NCBI RefSeq assembly: GCF_002887735.1
Contig: NZ_PKQP01000001.1
Location: 620,001 to 684,000 of the forward strand
DNA from: Stenotrophomonas bentonitica
Lineage (GTDB): Bacteria; Pseudomonadota; Gammaproteobacteria; Xanthomonadales; Xanthomonadaceae
Direction of reading: 5' to 3'
Length of the DNA stretch: 64,000 nucleotides
This document shows, piece by piece, positions 35,918 through 46,123 of the stretch. Positions within the stretch are counted from its first letter, which is position 1. Every line of letters starts with the position of its first letter. The notes beneath the pieces were generated by a model. It was not told where the DNA came from, did no database searches, and saw only the letters and a list, made by a program, of their open reading frames with translations. A program made the position numbers and the translations under genes.

Positions 35918-37204
35918 TTACGCGTCCACGCCCCAGCGTTCGGCGATGGTGGCGGCCAGCTGCGGCGGTTCACCGGCCTGCTGGCCGGCAGCGACCACGG
36001 CACTGGCCGCCGTCGGGTCGTAGCAGCCCTCCCCGATCTGACCGCCCACCCAGGCCCCGGCGGCCGCCAGGGCGAGCACGGCGTCCACCTGGGCGGCATC
36101 GGCGCCGCTGAGCAGGACCACGCCGCTGTGCAAGGCCGGCAGTGCCGCGATCTGGATGCCGGTGGGCTCGGCGATGAAATGCAGCGTGCCCTGGCGCACG
36201 ACGATGCCGATGTCATCAGGCAGGATGTAGGCCTGCCCGGCTTCCACCGGCTGGGCGTCTTCGGCCAGCAGCACCGGCAGGGCGGACACCCGTGCCATCT
36301 GCTTGACCAGATTGCCGTAGCGGCCTCCGTCCAGGCGCATATGCACCAGCACCGCGGTGCTCAGCGATTCGGGCAGCGCGGCCAGCAGGCGGCGCAACGC
36401 ATCCGGCCCGCCGATCCCGGCCAGGACCAGCACCGCACCCGTGCAGCCACCGGCGGCTCCCGGCTCGGGCTCAAGCTCGACCAGCGACAGACGTTCGATG
36501 TCGAAGCGCTCCGGCGCCGAGCCCGTGTGGGTGCTCGATGGTGAGCCAGTGACCACGGCGTCATCTTCGACCAGCGACCAGCGGCTGTGGTCCCCGATCG
36601 CGGCGATCGGGTCCACCGGCGCACTGCTCGCCGCATCGTCCACCTCCAGCGCGGCCAGTGCCTCTTCCAGCGACACCGGCTCGCTCAGCTCCGCCGGCAC
36701 CTGGTACAGGCCATCGGCAGGCACGTCGGACGCCGCATCCTCCGCTTCGCGCAGGTGGAACTCCAGCGGCGCATCGGCATGCAACTGCGCCGGGGTAACC
36801 GGCAGGCCCGGTTCGGGCTGCAGTTGCTGGTCCTGTTCCGAGCCCGGCGGCAGCACGTCCTGGTGACCGTGCAGCTTGGCCACCAGATGCCGCGCCCAGC
36901 GCTGCGCTTCCCAGCCATCGCGGCGCGCGGCCAGCTCGGCCTCGTCGAAGATCAGGGTCAGTGACGGCGAGCCCAGCACCGGCTCCAGCCGTTCCAGTGC
37001 GTCTTCGATCGCCGGCTCCAGCGCGATCAGCACCGCGCCGGGGTCGGCATCACGCAGGGCCTGCAGCTCGAGCGTGTTGGGGTCGTCCTCCAGCACCACG
37101 CGGGCGCCGGCATGGTCGAGCGCCTCGCGCAGCCGCTCACGCGCCGGCCCGGACCGGGCCAGCAGCGCCACCGACAACAGGGCGTGGACATCACTCGCGT
37201 GCAC
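35918..37204 (-). CDS. chpB: ChpB: CheB-like protein with degenerate methylesterase domain
   Basis: About 428 aa. The N-terminal ~120 residues resemble a receiver-like domain (LSVALLARSGPARERLREALDHAG) without a clear phospho-acceptor Asp. A long acidic linker follows. The C-terminal part aligns with the CheB methylesterase domain: LVLAGIGGPDALRRLLAALP, TAVLVHMRLDG, YILPDDI and LLSGADAAQ. The catalytic Ser of the usual GASTGG motif is Gly here (LAGIGG), while the His and Asp are kept. The enzyme is thus probably inactive as a methylesterase. GTG at 37204 follows a GGGGAT and overlaps the chpA end by 14 bp; an ATG at 37225 is an alternative start. Confidence 0.8.
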   Translation of the reverse strand: MHASDVHALLSVALLARSGPARERLREALDHAGARVVLEDDPNTLELQALRDADPGAVLIALEPAIEDALERLEPVLGSPSLTLIFDEAELAARRDGWEAQRWARHLVAKLHGHQDVLPPGSEQDQQLQPEPGLPVTPAQLHADAPLEFHLREAEDAASDVPADGLYQVPAELSEPVSLEEALAALEVDDAASSAPVDPIAAIGDHSRWSLVEDDAVVTGSPSSTHTGSAPERFDIERLSLVELEPEPGAAGGCTGAVLVLAGIGGPDALRRLLAALPESLSTAVLVHMRLDGGRYGNLVKQMARVSALPVLLAEDAQPVEAGQAYILPDDIGIVVRQGTLHFIAEPTGIQIAALPALHSGVVLLSGADAAQVDAVLALAAAGAWVGGQIGEGCYDPTAASAVVAAGQQAGEPPQLAATIAERWGVDA

Positions 37205-40200
37205 GGGCGATCCCCAGCAGGTCATACACGTTGCGCATCAGATCCAGCTCCTGGTACGGCTTGCCCAGGTAGCGCTGGACACCGAGTTCAAAGGCGCGCT
37301 GACGGTGCTTGTCGCCGCTGCGCGAGGTGATCATCACGATCGGCACGCGCTGGTAGCGTGGGTCGGCGCGCATGACACTGGCCAGCTCGTAGCCGTCCAT
37401 GCGCGGCATCTCGATATCCAGCAGCATCAGGTCGGGCACGCGCTCGTCCAGCCGCTCCAGTGCTTCGATGCCGTCACGGGCAACCGTGACCTCGAAGTTG
37501 TGGCGCTCCAGGATGCGGCCGGTGACCTTGCGCATGGTCAGTGAATCGTCGACCACCATCACCAGCGGCACATCGCGGTCGCTGACCTTGGCGGTGGCGG
37601 TGATCGGCTTGTGCGGATTGGCCAGGTAACGACGCACCAGTGGCGCGACGTCCAGGATGACGACCACGCGGCCATCGCCGGTGATCGTCGCACCGTAGAT
37701 GCCCGGTACCGAGGCGATCTGCAGGCCGACCGGCTTGACCACGATTTCGCGGTTGCCCAGCACCTGGTCGATCGCCACGGCCACGCGCAGGTCACCGGCG
37801 CGGACCAGCAGCAGCGGCACCTGGGCCTGGCCTTCGGCACGGGCCTGGGCCTGGCCGATCAGGGTGCCCAGATCGTGCAGCGCGAATTCCTCGCCACCGT
37901 AGTGGTAGCCGCCGTTGGCGGTTTCGAAACGCTCGCGCGAGATCCGGCCGATACCGCTGACCGAGGCCACCGGCACCGCGAAGGTGGTCTCGCCGATCTG
38001 TACGAACACCGCCTGGGTGACCGCCAGCGTCTGCGGCAGGCGCAGGGTGAAGGTCACGCCCTGGCCGCTGACCGAGTGGATGTCTACCGAGCCGCCGAGC
38101 TGGCGCACTTCGTTGTGGACCACGTCCATGCCCACGCCACGGCCGGCCAGCTGGCTGACCTGGTCGGCGGTGCTGAAGCCGGGCGAGAAGATCATCGCGT
38201 CCAGTTCGGCATCGCCCAGTACCGCATCGGCGGCGATCAGGCCACGCTGTTCGGCACGGCGACGGATCGCCCCGCGATCCAGGCCGACGCCGTCGTCGAC
38301 CACTTCCAGCACGATTTCCGAGCCTTCACGGCGCAGGCGGATGGCGATCTCGCCCTCTTCCGGCTTGCCGGCGGCACGGCGCTGTTCCGGGGTTTCCAGA
38401 CCGTGCGCCACCGAGTTGCGCAGCATGTGTTCCAGCGGCGCGACCATGCGGTCGAGCACGTTGCGGTCCAGTTCGCCGTGGGTCCCTTCCAGGGTGACGT
38501 GAACCTGCTTGCCGGTGTCCTGTCCGGCCTGGCGAACCACCCGGCGCAGACGCGGCACGAGCCCATCGAAGGGCACCATGCGCGCGCGCATCAAGCCGTC
38601 CTGCAGTTCCGAGCTGACCCGGGACTGCTGCTGGAGCAGCACGTCGTACTGGCGCGACAGATCGTCCAGCACGCCCTGCAGGCCGCCCAGATCGGCGGCC
38701 GATTCGTTCAGCGCGCGGCTGAGCTGCTGCAGCGTGGAGAAGCGGTCCAGTTCCAGCGGATCGAACGTGTGGTGGGCCTGGTCCTGTTCGCGCTGGTAAC
38801 GGGCCACGATCTGCGCTTCGGTTTCCAGGTCCAGCCGGCGCAGCTGGTCGCGCAGACGGGCATTGGTGCGGTCCAGTTCGCCCATGGCGCCGCGGAAGGC
38901 CCCGAGCTGCTGTTCCAGCCGCGAACGGTAGATCGCCACTTCACCGGCGTGGTTGACCAGGCGGTCGAGCAGATCGGCGCGCACGCGCACCTGTTCCTGC
39001 TGCGGCCGCGGCAGGCCATCCTCTTCGCTGACGGTTTCCAGCGGGACGGGTGCCGAGAGCGGCGCTGCGACAAGCGCGGCGATCGCCGCCTCGACCCTGG
39101 CATCGCCGGAGGGCAGCGCATCGTTGGCGGTGTCGGCCGGCGCCGGCGCGATGCGGCCCTGGGTGCGCTGCTCGAAGGCGGCGATCAGGTCGTCGGGCAT
39201 GGCCACGGTGCGGTGCTGCCCGGTACGGGTCAGCAGCTGGTGCAGGCGATCGAACCCACGCTCCAGCAGGTGCACGTCGCTGCGGTCGATATCGGTGCGG
39301 TTGGCCGCCACGGCTTCCAGCAGCGACTCGATGCCGTGGCCCAGGTCGCCGATGGGATTGATCCCGGCCATGCGCGCGCCACCCTTCAGGGTGTGCAGAT
39401 CGCGCTGCAGGCCAGCGATCACGTCGCGGTCCTGGGGCGCAGCGCGCAGCTCGCTGATCAGACCATCGCAGTGGTCAAGCAGGTCCTTGCCCTCCTCCAC
39501 GAAGATATCGACCAGCTCCTGGTCGAGCTGGGTGAAGTCGAGTGCATCGCCCGGCCCGAGGTCGTCGCTGTCGGCCGACGCCGCCGCGAGGACGTCGGCG
39601 GGTTCCGGATCGTTGGTGAGGCTGGCCGCAGGCGCGTCTTCGAGTTCGAAGAAGCGGGCCGGGGTGGCCGCGTCGGCCGAAGTATCCGGCGCCGTGGTCT
39701 CGCTCACGTCGGCGAACGCGTCGGCTTCACCCGTGTTCTCGTCGGTGGCGTCCAGACCCAGCACCCGGGTGTCCAGCGCATCCGGCGCATCGACAACGGT
39801 CAGGCCGTCGTCCATCGCCTGCTGCGCGTCCACCACCTCGCCAAAGGCCGGCGGCGGTGGCAGGACGTCGGCCAGTGCCTGCGCGTCCTCGTCGCTGTCT
39901 TCGTCGCTGTCTTCGTCGCTGCTCTGCTCGCCGACCTGCTCGCCGTGCTGCTCGCTGTCCTGCTCGCCATCGCTCCAGTTGTCGTTGGCCGCGTCATCCA
40001 CGGAGGCCGCGTAGACGCTGCCCGGCGCAGGAGCATCGGCAGAGGTGTCGGCAGCCGGACCGTCGGGGCCGACCGGGCGCGCCGCTGCCGGATCGGCCTG
40101 AGTGTCGGCCTGGGTGTCGGCCTGAGTGTCGGCCTGAGTGTCGGCCTGGGCGTCAGCGTCGGCCCTGGTTTCAGCCTCGGCGTCGTCCTGGCTTGCCGGG

Positions 40201-43200
40201 GCGGTCGGCTCGGCGAGCTGATCGAAGTAGCGCGAGAGATCCTCGGCCGAGGTCAATTCGGCCGATTCCAGGCCCGCATGCATAGCGGCCGGATCGGTGT
40301 CCTCGGCCACCGCATCGGATGCTGCCTGCGCATCGGCGGCATGCGCGCTGTCGGGCAGCTCCGCGTCGAAGTAGGCGGACAGGTCGTCCGTGCCGGTCAG
40401 CTCCATGGCGATGAGCGCATCATCGTCGTTGGCCGGCGCGACCGCGTGACTGGACTCGATCACGCTCAGGCCATCGGCGTCGATCTCGGCCTCCAGCTCG
40501 TCGATGCCGGTGGTGTCATCGGCGCGCGCCAACACCGGTGCGGCGTCGTCCTCAACCTCATCGCCAATCACTTCGACCGCATCCGTCCGCGCATCGGCGA
40601 CCGGGGCGAACTGCCCAGGCTCGGCGGCATACGCTTCAGCTGTTTCGCCGGCGTCGGTCGCTTCGTCCAATGCGTCCGTGCCGGCGGCGTCAGTCGCCTG
40701 GACGGGCAGTTCGTCGTGCACCAGGTCCAGATCGTCCTCCGCCAGCGCCGGCCAGCGCGCTTCGGGCAACGTATCGGCCAGGGCGACCAGACGGGCCGCC
40801 AAGGCGGTCTGCACGGGCACCCGCGGGGCCTCGTCCTGCAGGGCCGCCATGGTGGTGGTGATGGCGGCGCAGGTCTCGGCGAGCGCGTCCATGCCTGCCG
40901 CAGCCGGCAGCGCATCGGCCGCAAGCGAACGCTTGAGGTAACTCTCCGCCGCGCCGGTGACGGCCGTGATCTCCGGCACATCGGTCATGGCGAAAGCACC
41001 GTTCATCGTGTGCACGGCGCGCAGCAGGCCGTCGGTCACCGGCTGCGGGGCATCGGCAGCGGAATCCAGCCACGCCTGCAGCGTCGCCTGGTGCACCTCG
41101 ACCTCGGCTTCCAGGATCTCGCGCAGCACGCTGTCGATGTTGGCCGGCGTACTCTCGATCACCGGCACAGCCTCGGCCGCAACGGTCTCCATGACCGTCG
41201 ACACCGCGGTGCTCACCGCACGCTGCAGCGGCACGTGGAAGGTCTCTTCGCCCGCGGCCACGCGATCGGCGATGGCCTGCATGGCCTGCAGATCGGCGGT
41301 GACACGGCTGCCATCGCGCAGTGCCGCATTGAGCTGCGGCAGCGCGTCGTAGGCCTGGCCGACCAGCGCAACCACGGCCGGCGAGGCCGGGCGGCTGCCA
41401 TCGAGCACGCGGTTGAGCATGCCCTCGATCTTCCAGCTGAACTCGCCCAGGGTGCGCGCACCCACCAGCCGGCCACTGCCCTTGAGGGTATGGAACACGC
41501 GACGGATCGGGCGCAGCCTGTCCAGGTTGTCCGGCGCGGCGCGCCAAGCCGGGAGAAGGTTGCCCAGGTTTACCAGCTCTTCGTCGAACTCTTCGATGAA
41601 CACCTCGCGGATGTCCTGGTCGATGTTCTCGCCATCGTCTTCGAAGCCCGCCTCGATGCTGATGTCATCGGCGGACGCGACCACCGTCGGGCTCCCCGCT
41701 GCGGCGGCCGTCGGCACGGTCTCGGCGTCGGCGCCTTCCGGGCGGAACTGCGCCGCGGCGGCATCCAGCTCGGCCAGGAAGCGGGTAGCGGCATCGTCCA
41801 GCTCGATACGGCCGATCACCGCATCGCGCACCGTGGCGTTCGGCTGCGCTGCATCGGCTGCGGCCTCGGCGGCCGTGTCGACATCGTCGGCGAACGGGTC
41901 GAGCGGCGGCGCGGCGCTGTCCTGCGCCGATGCGACGGGAATCTCCTGCAGGAACGTCGGCAGCGCTTCCACATCCACCTCGCCCGGCGTGACGCTGGAC
42001 GAAGCCGCGGCCCCTGCATCAATGCTGTCGCTGTCGCTGTCGCTGTCGCTGTCGATATCAGTATCGGTATCGGTATCGATGTCAGTGCCAGTGCCAGTGC
42101 CAGTGCCAGTGTCAGTATCGATGTCAGCGTCATCGACCTGCAGCGAGAGCACGTCATCGGCGTTGCGCAGGCCGTCATCGAAGGTGAATTCGATCGGCTC
42201 GTCGCTCAGCGCCAGCAGCTCATGCTCGGCAGCCACCGGATCGAACCCGGCGCCGGTGGCAACGAAGGCCGGCATCTCCAGCGGGGCGTCGGCGACGTCG
42301 TCGCCCATGCGATCGGCCTGCAGCGCGGGCGGCAGCGAGGCCACCCCCCACGCAGCGCCGGGCGGCAGGTCGGCAATGACCGGGTCGAGATGGGCAAACG
42401 TCAGCCCTTCATCGGCGTCGTCCTGCTGGCCCAGCGTCCACTGCGGCGCATCGGCACTGACCGGCGCGGTGGAGGCATCGAACACCAGCGCCACCGGCGG
42501 CGGTGTCACGGGCGCGGCTGCCGCCGGCGGCGGATCGAAGGTGAAGTCCGGCAGCGGCGGCGGCAGGTTGGCCGGGCGCGGTACCTCGGCGGTCACCGCG
42601 AGCTCGATCGGCTCGGGGGCCGGCGCGTCCCACGGTGTCAGTTCGATGGGTTCGGGCGCGACCGGCAGCGATTCCGGGCCGGTGTCGGCGGTTGGCTGGT
42701 TCGTATCCGGCAGCGGCCAGTAACGCAGCGTTTCCAGGCTGCTGCGGGTGATGTCCAGGATGTCGTCGCGGCCCGGCCGGCGTTCGCGCAGGGCTTCCAG
42801 GTAGTACTCCAGGCTGGCCATGGCATCGGCCAGGGTATCCAGCTGGCGCCCACTGGGCACGCGCTGCTTGCCGAGCAGTTCCACCGCGATGTACTGGCGC
42901 ACGCCCTGCAGGTAGTCGGCCGGGGCCGACAGATCGAGCATGCGCAGCGCGCCGGCCACCTCGCCGAGCAGGCGCGGCACTTCCTGCAGCTGCTGGTGAT
43001 TCCAGTTGGTTTCGATGAAGGCGACGAAATGCTCACGCGCGGCAGCAAAATTGGCAATGGCTTCATGGGCCAGCACTTCCACCGTGCGGCGGTTCTCCAC
43101 CGCGCTGGGATCGTCCTCGCCACTGCCGCCGGCGCCCAGATGGGCGACCTGGTCGTCCAGCGAGGCATCCACGTACAGCAGCGCGCCGGCGATATCCAGC

Positions 43201-43949
43201 AACAGCGTTTCATCGATCTGCTGCACGCCCTCGACCACCTCGCGCAGCGCATCGCGCTGCTGCACGACCACGCCACGGGCCACGCCCAGGCCCATCATGC
43301 CCAGCGTATCGGCGACCGCGCCCAGCTCGTTGACCTGGGTCTGCAATTGCACCGGCTCGCCGCCGGTACGCAGGTGCAGGTCCAGCGCGTCCTTGATCCG
43401 CAGCAGCTCTTCCTTGACCGCGTTGCCGACCGTATCGAGCAGCTCGCGGTTGCGGCCGCTCAGGCTGCCACGCGCGTGGTCCAGCTCGGCCTCGGTGGCG
43501 CTCGCGCTGTCCGGTGCGAAGGCGAACAGCACGCTTTCATTGATGCCCGGTGCCGCGCGAGCGGAGCGGATGTCGTTGAGCAGCGGCAGCAGCACGATCG
43601 GGATGTCGCGGTGACCGTTCTGCAGGCGCTCCAGGTAATCGGGCAGCAGCACGCTGCCACGCATCAGCGTGGCGCAGGCTTCATCGCGGTCGGGTACGTC
43701 GTCGGCGCCGATCGCGTTGGCCAGCTGTTCCAGCTCCTCGGCCACCATCGCCGGGGCGTACAGCTCGACCATGCGCAGGGTGCCCTGCACCTGGTGCAGG
43801 TAGCCGGCGCAGAAGCGCATCCGGCTGCCGTCGGCAGGGTCTTCCACGTAGTACTCGACCTCGTTGCGCACCTGGCGCAGGGTCTCGTCCAGCTCCGGCT
43901 TGACCCAGCCCAGCGCAGCATGGCTCATGGCATCGCGCAGCGTGCTCAT
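37191..43949 (-). CDS. chpA: ChpA: multi-Hpt CheA-type hybrid histidine kinase for type IV pili
   Basis: 2,252 aa. The N-terminal FimL-like region covers roughly residues 1-470. Hpt domains follow, with phospho-His motifs VFHTLKGSGRLVG (near 818) and DLHTLKGGARMAG (near 1517), plus a degenerate one with AVHTMNGAFAM (near 979). Next come the CheA dimerisation and ATPase domains (LEHMLRNSVAHGLETPEQ near 1850, VVDDGVGLDRGAIR), a CheW-like domain (about 1980-2110) and a C-terminal receiver (VVDDSLTMRKVTG, LLDIEMPRMDGYE). It should phosphorylate PilG and PilH to control pilus extension and retraction. Acidic low-complexity linkers include repeat tracts at residues about 608-641 and 1266-1286. The ATG at 43949 has a GGGAG upstream. 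Confidence 0.95.
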   Translation of the reverse strand: MSTLRDAMSHAALGWVKPELDETLRQVRNEVEYYVEDPADGSRMRFCAGYLHQVQGTLRMVELYAPAMVAEELEQLANAIGADDVPDRDEACATLMRGSVLLPDYLERLQNGHRDIPIVLLPLLNDIRSARAAPGINESVLFAFAPDSASATEAELDHARGSLSGRNRELLDTVGNAVKEELLRIKDALDLHLRTGGEPVQLQTQVNELGAVADTLGMMGLGVARGVVVQQRDALREVVEGVQQIDETLLLDIAGALLYVDASLDDQVAHLGAGGSGEDDPSAVENRRTVEVLAHEAIANFAAAREHFVAFIETNWNHQQLQEVPRLLGEVAGALRMLDLSAPADYLQGVRQYIAVELLGKQRVPSGRQLDTLADAMASLEYYLEALRERRPGRDDILDITRSSLETLRYWPLPDTNQPTADTGPESLPVAPEPIELTPWDAPAPEPIELAVTAEVPRPANLPPPLPDFTFDPPPAAAAPVTPPPVALVFDASTAPVSADAPQWTLGQQDDADEGLTFAHLDPVIADLPPGAAWGVASLPPALQADRMGDDVADAPLEMPAFVATGAGFDPVAAEHELLALSDEPIEFTFDDGLRNADDVLSLQVDDADIDTDTGTGTGTGTDIDTDTDTDIDSDSDSDSDSIDAGAAASSSVTPGEVDVEALPTFLQEIPVASAQDSAAPPLDPFADDVDTAAEAAADAAQPNATVRDAVIGRIELDDAATRFLAELDAAAAQFRPEGADAETVPTAAAAGSPTVVASADDISIEAGFEDDGENIDQDIREVFIEEFDEELVNLGNLLPAWRAAPDNLDRLRPIRRVFHTLKGSGRLVGARTLGEFSWKIEGMLNRVLDGSRPASPAVVALVGQAYDALPQLNAALRDGSRVTADLQAMQAIADRVAAGEETFHVPLQRAVSTAVSTVMETVAAEAVPVIESTPANIDSVLREILEAEVEVHQATLQAWLDSAADAPQPVTDGLLRAVHTMNGAFAMTDVPEITAVTGAAESYLKRSLAADALPAAAGMDALAETCAAITTTMAALQDEAPRVPVQTALAARLVALADTLPEARWPALAEDDLDLVHDELPVQATDAAGTDALDEATDAGETAEAYAAEPGQFAPVADARTDAVEVIGDEVEDDAAPVLARADDTTGIDELEAEIDADGLSVIESSHAVAPANDDDALIAMELTGTDDLSAYFDAELPDSAHAADAQAASDAVAEDTDPAAMHAGLESAELTSAEDLSRYFDQLAEPTAPASQDDAEAETRADADAQADTQADTQADTQADTQADPAAARPVGPDGPAADTSADAPAPGSVYAASVDDAANDNWSDGEQDSEQHGEQVGEQSSDEDSDEDSDEDAQALADVLPPPPAFGEVVDAQQAMDDGLTVVDAPDALDTRVLGLDATDENTGEADAFADVSETTAPDTSADAATPARFFELEDAPAASLTNDPEPADVLAAASADSDDLGPGDALDFTQLDQELVDIFVEEGKDLLDHCDGLISELRAAPQDRDVIAGLQRDLHTLKGGARMAGINPIGDLGHGIESLLEAVAANRTDIDRSDVHLLERGFDRLHQLLTRTGQHRTVAMPDDLIAAFEQRTQGRIAPAPADTANDALPSGDARVEAAIAALVAAPLSAPVPLETVSEEDGLPRPQQEQVRVRADLLDRLVNHAGEVAIYRSRLEQQLGAFRGAMGELDRTNARLRDQLRRLDLETEAQIVARYQREQDQAHHTFDPLELDRFSTLQQLSRALNESAADLGGLQGVLDDLSRQYDVLLQQQSRVSSELQDGLMRARMVPFDGLVPRLRRVVRQAGQDTGKQVHVTLEGTHGELDRNVLDRMVAPLEHMLRNSVAHGLETPEQRRAAGKPEEGEIAIRLRREGSEIVLEVVDDGVGLDRGAIRRRAEQRGLIAADAVLGDAELDAMIFSPGFSTADQVSQLAGRGVGMDVVHNEVRQLGGSVDIHSVSGQGVTFTLRLPQTLAVTQAVFVQIGETTFAVPVASVSGIGRISRERFETANGGYHYGGEEFALHDLGTLIGQAQARAEGQAQVPLLLVRAGDLRVAVAIDQVLGNREIVVKPVGLQIASVPGIYGATITGDGRVVVILDVAPLVRRYLANPHKPITATAKVSDRDVPLVMVVDDSLTMRKVTGRILERHNFEVTVARDGIEALERLDERVPDLMLLDIEMPRMDGYELASVMRADPRYQRVPIVMITSRSGDKHRQRAFELGVQRYLGKPYQELDLMRNVYDLLGIARARE
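40093..40152. repeat. 12-bp tandem repeat inside chpA
   Basis: Five head-to-tail copies of TCGGCCTGAGTG with one or two substitutions, in frame. They encode repeated Asp-Thr-Gln-Ala units in an acidic linker of ChpA. Copy-number change would not shift the frame. Confidence 0.85.
42025..42126. repeat. hexanucleotide repeat array inside chpA
   Basis: Seventeen adjacent 6-bp units in three blocks: five CTGTCG, then GTATCG units, then GTGCCA units, with single transitional variants. On the coding strand they encode alternating Asp-Ser, Asp-Thr, Asp-Ile and Gly-Thr pairs (residues about 608-641). Because the unit is a multiple of three, slippage would change linker length, not frame. Confidence 0.9.
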
Positions 43950-44043
43950 GCCAGGTCTCCCGGCAGCTCGGCGCACATGGCGTGCGGTGATTTCTCGCGA
44001 TGCATCATCTGCTTGTTCCTTCCCTCTCCGCCCTGCCCGTGGC

Positions 44044-46080
44044 TCACGCCGGCAGCTTGAAGTCGGCAACCGAGCGGCGCAGGTCGGCCGCCAGCTGTGC
44101 CAGGTGGCCGATCGACTCGGCGGTCTGTCCCGCGCCCTGCGAGGTCTGGCCGGTAATCTGACGGATCACGCCCATGGTGCGGGTGATGTCCGATGCCGCG
44201 GCCGACTGCTGCTGGGCAGCGATCGAGATGTTCTTGATGAGGTTGTTCAGTGCGTTGGAGACGCGCTCGATTTCGGTCAGCGCGGTACCGGCGTCTTCGG
44301 CCAGGCGCGCGCCGGAGACCACTTCGGCGGTGGTCTGCTCCATCGAACTGACCGCTTCGTTGGTATCGGCCTGAATGGCCTGGACCAGATTCTCGATCCG
44401 TCGGGTCGCACCGGACGTTCGCTCTGCCAGGCGCTGCACTTCGTCGGCCACCACGGCGAAACCGCGACCGGCCTCACCGGCCGAAGCGGCCTGCACGGCC
44501 GCGTTCAACGCCAGGATGTTGGTCTGCTCGGAAATGTCGTTGATCAGTTCCACGATCGAGCCGATTTCCTGCGAGGACTCACCCAGTCGCTTGATGCGCT
44601 TGGAGGTTTCCTGGATCTGGTCGCGGATCTGGTCCATGCCCTGGATCGTCTCGCGCACCACACCGGCACCTTCGGCGGCGATGATCACCGAGCGCTGCGC
44701 CACGTCGGCAGACTCGGCCGAGTTGCGCGACACCTGCTCGATGCTCGATGCGATTTCGCCGATCCGGTCCGAGGCGGAGGTGATCTGGTTGGCCTGGTGG
44801 CCGGCTGCTTCGGCCAGCTGCATCGCAGTGGCCTGGGTTTCCTGGGTCGACACGGCGACCTTGGCCGAAGTGTCGTTGATCGTGGTCACCAGATGGCGCA
44901 GCTCATCCACGGCGTAGTTGATGGCGTCGGCGATGGCGCCGGTCATGTCCTCGGTCACCGAGGCCTTCACCGTCAGGTCGCCTTCACCCAGCGAGCTGAT
45001 TTCATCCAGCAGCCGCATGATGGCCTGCTGGTTGCGGCTGTTGTATTCCACCTGGGTCTGGTAACGCAGTTCCTGCTCGCGCGAGCGGCTGCGCACGGTG
45101 CTGCCGACGAACCCGACGATGGCGATCAGCGAGAACGCGCCGGAGGCCACGCCCAGCCAGAAGTTCGGGAACAGGCGGGTATCGCGCAGCGAGCCGAACG
45201 AGGAGAACGCTTCGAACAGCTTCTTGCTGTCGCGCAGCATGTCCGCCGAACCGCCGGTCAGGGCAGCGGCCGACGACTGCGCGGCGAACAGCTGGCGGGA
45301 GCTGGCCAGGATCGCGTCGGCGTCCTGCTTCATGGTGTCCCACTGCTTCTGCGACTGCTCCAGCGCGGCCAGTGCCGGGCCGTTGCGGACCGCGGCGATG
45401 CCCAGTTCCTCGTTGCCATTGCGCAGTGCGTCGAGCACCTGGGTGAACACGACCGAGTCGCGGGCGAGCGCATCGCCGGCGGCTGCGGCATTGGCGCCGC
45501 CGGCGCGCATTTCCGTCACCCGGCGGGCCATCGAGCCGACCACCACCACCTGCTGCAGCGCGTTGTAGACCTGCGAGGACGGCGCACCGCTGGCCGACAT
45601 CGCGCGGACCACTTCGTTCAGCTGCGCCTGCAGTGCGGGCACGCCGTTGACGAAGTTGTTGGCATTGCCAGCCAGGGCCAGCACGGCCGGTTCGCTGGCG
45701 ACCAGCTGGCCGGCGCTCTTGCCGAGCGGCTCCCAGGTCTGGATCAGCGTGTTCAGCGGCCCGGCGACATTGGTTTCGGTCCCGTAGCGACCCTTCAGGC
45801 CACTGACGGTGCTTTCGATGTCGCTCTTGGTCAGCTTGAACGCGGTGAACGCCTGGGCGTTGCCCGACACCGCTTCACGGCCCTGGTTGGCCAGCTGCTG
45901 CGAGAGCACCTGCAGGTTGGCGGCATCGGTACTGGCACTGGCCAGGCGACTGCCCTGCCAGGTCGCCACGCCGGTGTTGACGCCGAACACGATCATCGAC
46001 ACGGCCAGCAGGCCGAGCCAGAAATTGGTGCCCACCGAACCGAACTTGCCGGCCTTGGCGGATTCCGAAGCAGTACTCAT
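44044..46080 (-). CDS. pilJ: PilJ: methyl-accepting chemotaxis protein of the Pil-Chp system
   Basis: 678 aa. TM1 is [18 protein letters not shown] near residue 22. A periplasmic PilJ-type helical sensor follows (residues about 45-300), then TM2 ([20 protein letters not shown]). A HAMP/linker precedes the cytoplasmic signalling domain with the highly conserved tip [20 protein letters not shown]. The segment after it ([21 protein letters not shown]) is also intact. No C-terminal NWETF-type pentapeptide is present. It feeds surface or chemical signals to ChpA via PilI. It lies between pilI and chpA. Confidence 0.95.
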   Translation of the reverse strand: MSTASESAKAGKFGSVGTNFWLGLLAVSMIVFGVNTGVATWQGSRLASASTDAANLQVLSQQLANQGREAVSGNAQAFTAFKLTKSDIESTVSGLKGRYGTETNVAGPLNTLIQTWEPLGKSAGQLVASEPAVLALAGNANNFVNGVPALQAQLNEVVRAMSASGAPSSQVYNALQQVVVVGSMARRVTEMRAGGANAAAAGDALARDSVVFTQVLDALRNGNEELGIAAVRNGPALAALEQSQKQWDTMKQDADAILASSRQLFAAQSSAAALTGGSADMLRDSKKLFEAFSSFGSLRDTRLFPNFWLGVASGAFSLIAIVGFVGSTVRSRSREQELRYQTQVEYNSRNQQAIMRLLDEISSLGEGDLTVKASVTEDMTGAIADAINYAVDELRHLVTTINDTSAKVAVSTQETQATAMQLAEAAGHQANQITSASDRIGEIASSIEQVSRNSAESADVAQRSVIIAAEGAGVVRETIQGMDQIRDQIQETSKRIKRLGESSQEIGSIVELINDISEQTNILALNAAVQAASAGEAGRGFAVVADEVQRLAERTSGATRRIENLVQAIQADTNEAVSSMEQTTAEVVSGARLAEDAGTALTEIERVSNALNNLIKNISIAAQQQSAAASDITRTMGVIRQITGQTSQGAGQTAESIGHLAQLAADLRRSVADFKLPA

Positions 46081-46123
46081 CGTTCAACCTCGATCTTCAA
46101 TACGGAGAGACAGGCGCCTGCGG

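Noticed and set aside
42025..42126. Regular short repeats considered as a CRISPR array
   Set aside because: Units are 6 bp with no spacers, lie in frame inside chpA, and no cas genes are nearby.
37611..44060. Very long open frame (about 2,150 codons) on the plus strand opposite chpA
   Set aside because: It mirrors the codon periodicity of a GC-rich gene. The minus strand encodes clear Hpt, ATPase, CheW and receiver domains, and the plus-strand protein is a low-complexity His/Arg/Gly mixture.
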